Assembly: GCA_944472155.2 (NCBI GenBank)
Contig: OX235271.1
Span: 21,211,710 to 21,275,709 of the forward strand
Direction: 5' to 3'
Length of the DNA: 64,000 nt
Source of the DNA: Trichobilharzia szidati
Taxonomy: Eukaryota > Platyhelminthes > Trematoda > Strigeidida > Schistosomatidae
Shown: positions 1 through 9,044 of the stretch, one piece after another
Numbering within the stretch: the first letter of the stretch is position 1
Layout: the number at the start of each line of letters is the position of its first letter
Translations under genes and position numbers: made by a program
Notes under the pieces: generated by a model
What the model was told of the DNA's origin: nothing
What the model saw: only the letters and a program-made list of their open reading frames with translations
Database searches by the model: none

Positions 1-1182
1 TTTATTGTGATATTAAACAATGCATATACTTGGAAATCAAAGGTGAAATGAATTTCCCTGAATGAAGGTTCAAATACACATTACTCATAGAGAGAATTTT
101 CATCTCAAGTGGATGATTTCGACTCAGTTGTGTTCTCTCAGGAGCTGGTTGATTTAATTGCGAAGCTTTTGTCCCCGTCCCCCATCTAGACAACATCGCT
201 TCAGCTCAGGTTTTAGTATGAAATGAACTCATTTGAATTCTCCATGAAATGATAATAAAATTGTGTCTCCTGGCAACCACTGTTGTGATTGGTTGTTGAT
301 TTACATCTCTATTGATCATTTTTATTGACTTGGAATTTGAAATTTCTTGTCATGTGATTTATTTTTTATTAGTGGGTAAAGTTGTTCTATAATAATGTGT
401 TTGTTGATCGCTTGCTGATTCATTTGAGTACCAGGTTTCTAGGAATTCCGTGACTTCACATATGGTGTTTCCTTTATCCAGAAGAATTGAGAAACACTGC
501 CGCACTCCAGTGTTGAAAGGAATAGAGAAAAAATACCTAATAACCGTCTTCAAGAAAAATGAATACCCACACAATTTCACCAATAGATGTTTAAACTCTA
601 GTCATAACACCAACAAGAAACCATCATCACCATCATTTCATATCAATGCAAATAGATAATTACGGACATCAATTTGATGATTAGGTAATGTAGAAATTTT
701 GAAATAGAAGAAACACAAAAATTGCAGTCGTGGAATTCCTAGAAACCTGGTACTCAAATGAATCAGCAAGCGATCAACAAACACATTATTATAGAACAAA
801 TTTACCCACTAATAAAAAATAAATCACATGACAAGAAATTTCAAATTCCAAGTCAATAAAAATGATCAATAGAGATGTAAATCAACAACCAATCACGACA
901 GTGGTTGCCAGGAGACGCAACTTTATTATCATATTCATGGAGAATTCAAATGAGTTCATTTCATACTAAAACCTGAGCTGAAGCGATGTTGTCTAGATGG
1001 GGGATGAGGACGAAAGCTTCGCAATTAAATCAACCAACTCCTGAGAGAACACAACTAGATCGAAATCATCCACTTGAGCTGAAAATTCTCTCCATGAGTA
1101 ATGTGTATTTGAACCTTCATTAAAGGAAAATTCATTTCATCTTTGATTTCCAAGCATATGCATTCTTTAATATCACAATAAA
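1..1182. repeat. Long inverted repeat made of two PLE 3' ends
   Basis: Bases 1-449 are nearly the reverse complement of 732-1182, giving arms of about 450 bp around a 282-bp loop; the left arm is cut by the window edge. Both arms encode the C-terminal tail of a Penelope-like protein (the EFLETWYSNES stretch and the following untranslated region). This matches the tail of the element at 4265-5326 (EFLEAWYSNEN). PLEs are known to carry terminal repeats in direct or inverted orientation, so this is best read as an inverted terminal-repeat arrangement. Confidence 0.85.
464..1182 (+). pseudogene. Penelope-like retroelement, 3' remnant
   Basis: The plus strand reads the region after the RT (KYLITVFKKNEYPHNF, compare KYLQTVFKKNGYPQNF in the 4.3-5.3 kb element), followed by the C-terminal tail from about 725 to 822. 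Most of the GIY-YIG endonuclease domain between them has been lost (junction about 650-665) and stops interrupt the frame. It forms the loop and right arm of the inverted repeat that starts the window. No function is expected. Confidence 0.75.
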
Positions 1183-1424
1183 AGATACTTTTTGGCAAGA
1201 TTTACGCTAGTTAACTGCATACACGAAGTGAATCTTCCAGAAGTCATTGACAACTTTCCAACACTGTACATCAACTATGCATTATGTTAAGCTTAAAACT
1301 CATGATAACTAATTAAGCTGCTTGAACTACTACTCTCTATTTTAGATAGAAGAGAGATGGTGACAATAGTGCTACAACACATTAAATAAGGTTGTCCATC
1401 ATGATGCAGTAGACAATACCACGT

Positions 1425-1426
<2 letters not shown>

Positions 1427-1461
<35 letters not shown>
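1427..1461. repeat. (ATT)n microsatellite
   Basis: About eleven uninterrupted ATT units. The flanks 1190-1426 and 1462-1590 contain nothing else that I recognise. Confidence 0.9.
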
Positions 1462-1463
<2 letters not shown>

Positions 1464-1589
1464 TTACCTATGGACATATTAATGAAGGTGAGCGGAAACT
1501 ACAGTCACATTAGTAAATAAATCAATAACGTGAAAATTTAAAAAGTATTGAGGTCATCACAATGTTATACTACAACAAAAGCTACTACT

Positions 1590-1943
1590 ACTACTACCAA
1601 GTGGACAACCTGGTCACTTTTACCTCTCTTTCTTTTAAATCAGAAGAGACGTTATAAGAAAAACAACCTAACTAACAAACAGAAAAGTAATTCAGATAGA
1701 ATTAGTATGAACAAGATTTCTACTTAATTACACTGCAAAGATAGGTTCTGTCTTTCACGCACATCTAATAGAATCACACTGTTCGAGGTCAATTGGATGA
1801 TGACAAGAGAAGAGGAATGTGTATATGAGTAAAACTTTATGTATAAGATAATCCATAATAAATTAGCAGTAACGAGATCTTTTTAATTAGGTTTAAAAAA
1901 TCACTAGAAGTTACGCTGAAGTGATCATCTAATGAGATATTCA
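1590..1943. repeat. Segment duplicated in inverted orientation at 48602-48965
   Basis: This stretch, beginning with a short CTA repeat, is closely similar to the reverse complement of 48602-48965. In both places it abuts the AAT-rich 3' tail of an RTE-like LINE fragment. It contains no convincing coding region. Either the composite was duplicated after the LINE inserted, or the segment travelled with the LINE as a 3' transduction. Confidence 0.8.
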
Positions 1944-2480
1944 GTATTATTATTATTATTGTTTCCTTGCGTTTCGAGTGGAACATGAGGCTTCAACAAG
2001 ACATCTCCACTTTGTTCTACTCTGTGGTGTCCTCTTCAACAGACTATCGGTGGGGATACTCATAATCTCTCATCTGCTCCTTGCCATACTATCTTGTCCC
2101 TGTCACCGTGAATGTGACGACCCACTCGTCGCTTCCTTTTGATATTCCACCCGAAGGATGTTCTGCACTTAGCGCGACGTCATTCAACGGTCTTCTCAGC
2201 GGCGTTTTCCTGATTCGTCTCCAGTTTCTCCTGTATGCCTGTTGGTTAATCGACTTTTGGTTGGTTAGTTCCATTGGAGGGTTTCTTGTTGCTAATTCTT
2301 TCCACCTGGCTGGTCATCTTATCTTTGGTGTGTATCTGGAGACGGCAGTTGTTGATACAATTGTGTAACTTGTTGGAAATGCTTTTCTTGACACGCTGGC
2401 CAAGTTTCTGACCTGTATAGAAGAACTGACTGACTTTACATTTTAGTTGACAGTCCTAATATTTTTGTTTATGCGTTCAG
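1944..2480 (-). pseudogene. RTE-like LINE, 3' fragment
   Basis: Read on the minus strand, the translation keeps the C-terminal signature of the RTE-like LINE seen at 9.0-11.1 kb (RNWRRIRKTPLRRPLNDVA compared with RKWRWIGHSLRRPLGDIA) and ends in an AAT-repeat tail at 1944-1970. Frames are broken and only the last part of the element is present. No function is expected. Confidence 0.75.
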
Positions 2481-2789
2481 TTTACTAGCTCGCTGGTTTT
2501 TGTATTGGGTCCCATATCCAGGTGAAGTGGGAGGGTTGGATGTGTGACTAGTGACGCTGCTCAACAAAACCATCCAGACTGCTAGAGAAACTTCATGTCA
2601 TACACTGCTTATTCATAGTGAATGTTGATCAAGATTAGGCAGTTGCAAGACTTACTAATTGATCTGCAGTGGTCACTTGGCGTATGCATTTAGCCACTTT
2701 TTTAGGACTTATTCAATACAGAAGTTTCATGTACCTGGCAGTGATCCACACCTGCTGTATGAGGTGCGATTGTACTACTAAGTTTCTTA

Positions 2790-2875
2790 GACTGGTTAAA
2801 TAGGTGGAGTGGGGATTCGAACTGGGCGTCTGTCAACTGAAAGTTGAGTGTTTATGCCAATAAGCCACACCTCTA
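2790..2875 (-). repeat. tRNA-like SINE head
   Basis: On the minus strand, a box A-like TGGCTTATTGGC and a box B-like AGTTCGAATCC are spaced as in a tRNA, and short AGGTG/CACCT ends can pair as an acceptor stem. It could be a tRNA-derived SINE head or a tRNA pseudogene. The flanks 2480-2790 and 2880-3215 show nothing else recognisable. Confidence 0.5.
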
Positions 2876-3219
2876 TGTGTTAGTGTCAGATTCCCTGTGA
2901 CTAGATAATGCCAATACATGCTTAGATTGTAAACGTGGTTTTAGGTTTTCTTTTGATTTCTCACTCTTTTCTTTCACCCTTTTTTTTAAGAATATGATCG
3001 TTATTCATTCACTCATCAATAATTATGTGTTATACGTTTCTGCAATGATTATACACTTAGTAGTAAAGTAGTGAATTTGTTTGGTCTTAGTTGAAAAAAA
3101 AGTGTAAAACTCGTGCTTCGATCAATTTAGAACTCATAAAATGTACAAGACATCTCGTTGAGACCAGTCGCTGGTGTACAGAGCTACCAACCCTCTTGTA
3201 TTGGTTTGCAGGGTTTTGA

Positions 3220-3510
3220 TTTGATTGGTTACCGGATTTTATCATAAGCTGAAATTGGTTAGAGAATCATCTGAACGCCTTGAAGTACTGAACAGCTGTT
3301 TCGTTCTAGTTTGGGACTCTTCATCAGTACGCACCCACCTGGGTTTCGACCCCGGATCTACGAGTTCGCCTTGTAACCAGAAGGTCCTGAGTTCGAATGC
3401 CGACGCGTGCGTATTGATGAAGAGTCCCTAGCACTCGGACGAAACAGCTCTCCAGTACTCCTGGGTCTTACAATGGTTTTCTCTTCGAAGTAGGATTATC
3501 TTGAACTAGT
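3220..3510. repeat. SM-alpha-like hammerhead repeat, head-to-head inverted pair
   Basis: A minus-strand copy (about 3220-3370) and a plus-strand copy (about 3370-3510) face each other head to head. Each has a tRNA-like box B (GTTCGAATGC in the plus copy) followed by a hammerhead-like fold: minus 3285-3330 and plus 3411-3458. Stem I in the minus copy pairs perfectly (GTACTG with CAGTAC). In both copies the first core base (C3 of CUGANGA) is A, so cleavage is unlikely. SM-alpha is a known schistosome Pol III repeat with a hammerhead; membership is inferred from this architecture. Confidence 0.75.
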
Positions 3511-3514
3511 TATG

Positions 3515-4065
3515 ATTTATCAGACAATTTAACTGTAAAAACCTGTGAACTTTGTGCTTGTCGATATAAATCAAGTAGAGTAAGTCAAGTGGATAAAATA
3601 AATTCTTTGAAAGATTAACAATTGGTGCCACAGAGCAGCATATACAACCTAATTTGATTCCTTAAAAATTCTTCTATATTTACGTTACATCCTTCGTTGT
3701 TCTATTGTTTGTAATATTTTCCAAACCTACTCACTTTTTTATAGGATACAGACTCTGTAAGTTTTAGTAACCAGTCAATTGGATTTATGTGGTTATAGGT
3801 GACTTTTTAACTAACCAGTTGATTCTTAACCGTTGAGTGGCAATTATAAATAAATCTATTCTCATTTTACAGTCACATGCTGTGTGTATTATTGCCAATC
3901 TTTGTCAATTATTTGTGGCTTGTTGTCATCTAACATCATACACCAGTATGCTTGCGATTGTTTGCTTTCACTATTCCAACATATAACCGTTCACTAACTC
4001 ACTGAATGAAACTGATTTTTCTACTTTAAAGGGAAATACACTAACATCACATGACTCGTCAGTAG
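3515..4065. other. No gene recognised
   Basis: AT-rich sequence without long reading frames, RNA-like folds or matches to the repeats elsewhere in the window. Confidence 0.5.
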
Positions 4066-4104
4066 TCTTTCTTGTTTTGCAATTAAAAGTGTTCTCTGAG
4101 CTGG

Positions 4105-4165
4105 TTGGTTTAGTTGCGAAGCTTTCGTCGTCCTTCCGGACAACATCTTCAGCGCCATATTTAGC
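4105..4165 (-). ncRNA. Hammerhead-like fold in PLE 3' terminal repeat (weak)
   Basis: On the minus strand, CTGAAGA is followed by one unpaired T, a 7-bp stem (GTTGTCC with GGACGAC) closed by GGAA, and then GAAA, the order expected of a hammerhead core. Stem III is short and poor, no good stem I is visible, and the usual NUH triplet is not clear. PLE terminal repeats are known to carry hammerheads. This may be a decayed one. Confidence 0.35.
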
Positions 4166-4264
4166 ACAAAGTGAAATGATTTAAATTTCTTCATGAGTGA
4201 TGTAATTGCGTCTCCTGGTTACTATCTTTACATATGTATTGACCACTTTCTATTGACTTGGATT

Positions 4265-5326
4265 TTAAACTTTTTGGTCACCTGATTTACTTTTTATTAG
4301 TTGGTATATTTCATCCATATTAACGTGTTTGTTAATTGCATTTTCGTTTGAGTACCAGGCTTCTAGGAATTCTCTGGCACTTTTCGTGTTTCCTCTGTTT
4401 AAGATTTTGACATGATCCCAATCAAATTGATGGCCATAATTGTCTGTATGCATTGATACTAAAAAATACATATCATGTCTTTTCACGGCTGATTTATGTT
4501 CTTGGATTCTGATTCGAAGGGGACGCCCACTTTGGCCGATGTAATGTTTGTTGCAGTTCATACAATTTATTTTGTAGATGGTATTAATTTTATCCCCTTT
4601 TTCTGTTGGATCTTTTGGTTTGCATAATATCGAATTAAGCGATTTTACTGGTTTGTGTGCTATATCTATATATAACGGTTTCAGTACTCTGGCTGTTATT
4701 TCAGAGATATTCTTCATGTATGGTAGAATGAATTTTCTTGTGGTCTTTGATGATGGTTTCTTGTTGGTGTTTTGATTCAACTCTAAACACTTTTTGATGA
4801 AATTTTGGGGATAACCATTCTTTTTGAAGACCGTTTGTAGGTACTTTTCTTCCATTCTTTTCAACTCTTGAGTGCTACAATGTGTCTGAACTCTTCTAAA
4901 CAATGTCTGTACACAGTTTCGTTTGTGAGTAACTGGATTATTGCTAGTATAGTTGAGTATTTGATCTGTGTGCGTTGATTTTCTATAAACTTGTGTCTCT
5001 AAATCTCCTGTGTTGGTTCTCCTGATTAAGACATCTAAAAATGGGATTTTGTTATCTAATTCTTCTTCTCTTGTGAATTTGATGTCTTTAAATATGTCGT
5101 TTATTAATTTATGAGTATATTCTAAATCACTTCTCTTGATTATAACAAATGTATCATCAACGTAACGTATCCAGATTTTCGGTTTAATTATAGGTAGAGC
5201 TATTAATTCTAATCTTTGCATAACGGCTTCAGCTATTAATCCTGATATGGGCGATCCCATTGGTGTTCCTTTTATTTGTTTCTTGTTGCTCTCAGGCTTA
5301 CAATGAAATGATACTTTTGTGTTCAA
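4265..5326 (-). CDS. PLE protein fragment: reverse transcriptase plus GIY-YIG endonuclease
   Basis: This is an open frame of 353 residues, but it lacks the N-terminal RT part, so the listed start is only the first possible one in the frame. RT motif B is visible near residue 20 (GTPMGSPISGL) and the catalytic motif C near residue 54 (RYVDDTF) with both aspartates intact. The C-terminal third has a CMNCN cysteine pair and HYIGQSGRPLRIRIQEH, the core of the GIY-YIG endonuclease that distinguishes Penelope-like elements from LINEs. The protein would copy element RNA onto nicked or exposed DNA ends. It is the longest intact PLE frame in the window. Because it is 5'-truncated it is probably not autonomous. 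Confidence 0.9.
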   Translation of the reverse strand: MNTKVSFHCKPESNKKQIKGTPMGSPISGLIAEAVMQRLELIALPIIKPKIWIRYVDDTFVIIKRSDLEYTHKLINDIFKDIKFTREEELDNKIPFLDVLIRRTNTGDLETQVYRKSTHTDQILNYTSNNPVTHKRNCVQTLFRRVQTHCSTQELKRMEEKYLQTVFKKNGYPQNFIKKCLELNQNTNKKPSSKTTRKFILPYMKNISEITARVLKPLYIDIAHKPVKSLNSILCKPKDPTEKGDKINTIYKINCMNCNKHYIGQSGRPLRIRIQEHKSAVKRHDMYFLVSMHTDNYGHQFDWDHVKILNRGNTKSAREFLEAWYSNENAINKHVNMDEIYQLIKSKSGDQKV

Positions 5327-5357
5327 TTTGTTTATCTCAAGACTCCAGCTGCTCTTT

Positions 5358-5597
5358 TCTTTTTATTCCTTTACTTTCCCAGTGAAGCGTAGGGCTTCAA
5401 GCTAGAGAGCTTTCGCGTTTCCGTAGCAGTAATGTTTTATTTTTACGGGATGAGGTTGCTAGCCTCACGCCCAACATCTTCCCTCTTTATCAGTCTTATT
5501 ACCGATTAAGCGAGGTCTAGGAGTGGTGCCGCGGCCGGGGATCGAACCGCGGACTACATGCGTGGTTGGCAAACACTCCACCACTAAGCTTACAGAA
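5358..5597 (-). repeat. tRNA-derived SINE, type 1
   Basis: On the minus strand it has a tRNA-like head with box B GGTTCGATCCC, a body with a GAGGCTAGCAACC stretch, and the 3' end found in other copies (CTTCAAGC, a cccagtggaacat-like motif, and an A-rich tail). The same layout occurs at 13983, 15760, 18697, 21065, 24919, 47344 and 61383. It abuts the truncated PLE. Confidence 0.8.
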
Positions 5598-5599
5598 CA

Positions 5600-6340
5600 T
5601 CAACTGAATGTTTAGTGTGTCCTACATGGATGCTGTTATGATGAAGAAAGGTTGACTTTTTTCTCCTGCAATCGATTATCCTACTCTTGCAGCAATAACC
5701 ACGATAGTAACAATGATACCTATCTGTTGTATACATTCTTCTGACTGATAAGTTATTCCTCTTCGTACAAATTTTTCTCGTTTATTGATTATTCATGCTC
5801 TTCTTATTCTGAAAATTTGTAAAACTGTAAAATCATATTTACAGTTCTTTATCTTTTTATCAAGCTCTTGAAAATTTTTTTAACAAAATACTCTAAACTG
5901 TTGATTTGTGTATGTGTGTGTGTACATCTTTGTGTGTGCGTGTGTGTGTGCGTGCGTGTGTGCTACTCTACCTTTGCCGTATTGTGTGTTTTTGTTTTCA
6001 ACTAATTATGCCAATAATCGTGTGCTTTTTCGTTGTATTTCTCCTTTTTCTTTCTTACAGTGAAGAGTTTTTTTCTAATTGATAAACAGACTTCTTTCTT
6101 ATTGTACGTATATATTTTATATAATTATTGGGTTGATAAGATGGTTTACATCTGTGTAACACCTAATTTTTTTCTGTATGACAGTTAGGCATAAATTGTC
6201 AGAGAATCCATGATTAACCCAACGAGAATAGTCTCTAGCGCCATGTATCTTAACAGCCTACATGGTTTTTGAATATGAGGAAATATATAATCAACAAGAA
6301 ATTGAAGTTTGAAGTCACACTCTGTTGAGGAGGACAAGAT
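5600..6340. other. Non-coding stretch with GT-rich microsatellite
   Basis: A (GT)n tract with GC and TA interruptions lies at about 5906-5963. The rest is AT-rich and shows no gene or recognised repeat. Confidence 0.6.
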
Positions 6341-6364
6341 ATCTTGCCATATTCTCTATCTGGA

Positions 6365-6800
6365 AAATCAAATCTAATCCTTACAAATCAATTTCTGAAA
6401 ATTAATCCTCATGCTCGCTAGTTACTTGCTACAGGACAAAGTTGCCTGTGGAGTTCTAGTGAGAAGTTATGAGCAGTGAGGTTCATCTAATAGGAAATGA
6501 GGATGGATTTTCCACCGATGACATTGGCTGGTGCCAGTTGCACTAAAATCACGAATTGTTAGAAGTTAGAAATCATGGGCTGGCCATTAAATCGGGTCCC
6601 AGTGGTTGAATGGTATACGAGCTTACCTCGAAACTGGAAATAGCTCCTGCGTTCAAACCCCGCCCTCCGGTGATGGGTACGAATTCATGAGGAGTCCCAA
6701 ACTAGGGTGACGAAACAACTATCCAATACTTCTAGGTCTCCCGATGGTTCTCTAACCGATGTCAGGTCATAATGAAATCCTGTAATTTGATTAAGTTTGC
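6365..6800 (+). repeat. SM-alpha-like repeat, single plus copy
   Basis: This is one nearly full-length monomer. It has the leader (GAAAATTAATCCTCATGCTCG), a tRNA-like segment starting at the GGGTCCCAGTGG motif near 6594, and a decayed hammerhead region at about 6675-6745 in which the core reads ATGAGGA and the stem II partner has an insertion (AGGGTGACGAAAC). The 3' end (GATGTCAGGTCATAATGAAATCC) matches the other copies. The ribozyme is expected to be inactive. Confidence 0.7.
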
Positions 6801-6839
6801 CAAATTATTCCATTCACGTAATTTTAGAGTTCACATTAC

Positions 6840-7945
6840 CCTGATTTAACTGGGCCACCGACAATTATACATCTCATCCAACAACTGTACGACAATGCTG
6901 CATGCCAAGTAATCCACAACGGGAAACTTACGGAATCCTTCGAAGTGAGGACAGGAGTAAGACAAGCTGGCTGCCTACTATCGCCAATGATTTTCCTGAT
7001 TGCAGTAGATTGGATAATGCGATAAACAGTGGGCAATGAGGAAACAGGCATAAAATGGACTCACACAAAAAACTTGGAGGATCTGGACTTCGCCGATGAT
7101 GTATGTCTGATTTCCAACAAACTGGAAGATATGCAAGCGAAAAGCAACAAGTTAGCAGAAGCATCCAGAGAAGATAGGATTTCAGGTGAACATAGAGAAA
7201 ACAGAGGTGATGAAGATTCCTGGGCAACACCACCAACAGCAACAACAACAGACAACAATCAGCATAAATGGAAGGAACCTGAAAGAAACAACCTCTTTTA
7301 CCTACCTGGGAAGCATCATCTCAACTACAGGCGGAACTGACGAGGATATCAAAGCAAGAATCGGAAAAGCAAGACAAGCTTTCACTACTCTCAAGTCTGT
7401 GTGGAGGTCAACAGCACTCAGCATCAAAAATGAGATCCGGATTTTCAACTCCAATGTGAAGTCAGTGCTACTTAACAAACGGATCAGAGACTTGGTCAGC
7501 GCGTCATAAAGAGCATCTCAAACAAACTACAGACCTTCATTAACAGTTGTCTTCGCTCAATAAACTCAAGATCAGATGGCCGGCCAGAAAAGATCAGCAA
7601 CAGGGATCTCTGGGAGCGAACCAACCCAGCAGGAACCGATTGTGAAACAAATAGGCAGGAAGAAATGGAGATGGATTGGCTGGCCATACTCTGAGGAAAC
7701 AATTCATCAAGTGACATCACTAGACAAGCCATTGCTCGAGTGGAAACCGAAAGGGAAGCGGCGAGTTGGTCGTCAGTGCAAGGTTGACTTGGAGGAGGTC
7801 ATGTGAAGAGGAGATGAAAACGTGTGGGCAGACTTGGAGACAGGTGAAGACTCTAGCAGAGAACCGAACGCAATGGAGACGCGTGGCTGAAGCCCTATGT
7901 TCCTCTAGGAATTAAAGGATATAATAATGATATAATAATGAGTAG
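6840..7945 (+). pseudogene. RTE-like LINE, 3' half
   Basis: The plus strand carries, across several frames, RT motif B (GVRQAGCLLSPMIFLI, with an inserted residue), motif C (LDFADDVCLIS), then KTEVMKI, FTYLGSIIS, the KWRWIGW stretch and the C-terminal RRVGRQ region. It ends in an AAT-rich tail near 7920-7945. A stop replaces a codon before TVGNEE, and frameshifts occur near 7190 and after about 7480. The order of motifs matches the 9.0-11.1 kb and 34-36 kb copies. It is 5'-truncated before RT motif A. Confidence 0.85.
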
Positions 7946-8334
7946 TTCTCAGGCTAACTTATACATCTCGTAATACCTTTGCGAAGTATGCAATATTTAG
8001 AGAGAGAAAACGCGATTGTTTTGACTTTTGATTTTGTATATTAATTGATTACAATGCTTAATGCTCTTCCTACTTGTTATGTTTTACTTAGGATAAGAAA
8101 TTGGTCGATAATTTTGTGAAACATGCTACCACACATAATCGAGTAAGCTCATTCGTCATCATTATACTATTATTATTATTATTAGATAAATGTTCAATTT
8201 ATTTGGTATAATTTTAACTGAATTTTTGTTTTCATAGTTTAGTATTCCGTGAATGAAATGAATCTTTTTTTTTAAACTATTACTTCGCTGTCAATCTGGA
8301 GAGTATTTTCAAACTAAAATTCACATTTAATTGG

Positions 8335-8530
8335 TGGATGGTGACTAGCAGTGGAATCCAGGATGCGCATTTCGTCCTATTTGGGACTCGTCATCTGGAT
8401 GTACCTGCATTTCTCAGTGAGTGATGATGTTCCCACCGAGACTGGAACCCAGTGCCCATAGTTTCAAACGCCAAAGCGTTATCCACTAGACCACTTGGGC
8501 CACTAGAGCCACCTCTTGTGCAACGGGCCA
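8335..8530 (-). repeat. SM-alpha-like repeat, subfamily 2
   Basis: On the minus strand a tRNA-like head (a GTGGTCTAGTGGATAACG box A region and a GGGTTCCAGTC box B region) leads into a hammerhead-like fold at 8356-8400. Stem I (ATCCAG with CTGGAT), stem II (GTCC/GGAC), GAAA and a short self-pairing stem III are all present. The core reads ATGACGA, so C3 is A and activity is unlikely. Related copies lie at 21820 and 26097. Confidence 0.7.
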
Positions 8531-8536
8531 TATTGA

Positions 8537-8674
8537 TTTAATTGAATTTTAGATTTTCCCGTCGATTGATTGGACCGAAGTGCTCGGTCTCAGGTTGCTT
8601 TGGCGTTTGAAAACAACCTGAGACCGAGCACTTCGGTCCAATCAATCGACGGGAAAATCTAAAATTCAATTAAA
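8537..8674. repeat. Perfect 61-bp inverted repeat (snap-back)
   Basis: Bases 8537-8597 are the exact reverse complement of 8614-8674, separated by 16 bp. The 16-bp loop matches part of the tRNA-like head of the adjacent SM-alpha-like repeat (TTTGGCGTTTGA). The structure therefore looks like an SM-alpha-like unit folded back on itself. The perfect pairing suggests a recent origin or gene conversion. Confidence 0.95.
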
Positions 8675-9044
8675 ATTCACATTTATTCAATATGGATTTA
8701 TTTTCTAATAAGCTTAAATGCCATTTATGAGTAAACATTTCAAATACCTCAGGTAGATTTCTACGCTACACAATTCACAGGATATATATTTCGTTAGGGA
8801 TATAAATGTAATTGCTTGTTTGAGCAGGTCTGGATGAATCACACGTAATTAAACCTGTAAAAATCGATTGCGCATACCTCAAGTCTTCAGGAAATGGAGG
8901 TATTCAAGTTACAGAAAATTTATCAGCTAAACTGTATGTGAAATGTTCCCTCTTTCCATTGCTGTGTAGTTTGACAATAAGGCAATAATTGCTTAGATAT
9001 TTGACTCAAAAGACCTGTAAATCATCGTCATCGACTTATTATTA

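Larger units (their letters stand above)
4070..5345 (-). mobile_element. Penelope-like retroelement, 5'-truncated
   Basis: This covers the coding part described separately plus about 195 bp of 3' untranslated or terminal-repeat sequence (4070-4264). The 3' segment matches the arms of the inverted repeat at 1-1182, so both belong to one PLE family. Upstream the element is truncated at about 5345, next to the tail of a SINE. Confidence 0.85.

Noticed and set aside
1427..1461. CRISPR-like or regulatory repeat
   Set aside because: Simple ATT microsatellite; no spacers and a eukaryotic context.
4105..4165. Fully functional hammerhead in the PLE at 4.1 kb
   Set aside because: Core and stem II fit, but stem I and the NUH triplet are not convincing, so it is kept only as a weak fold.
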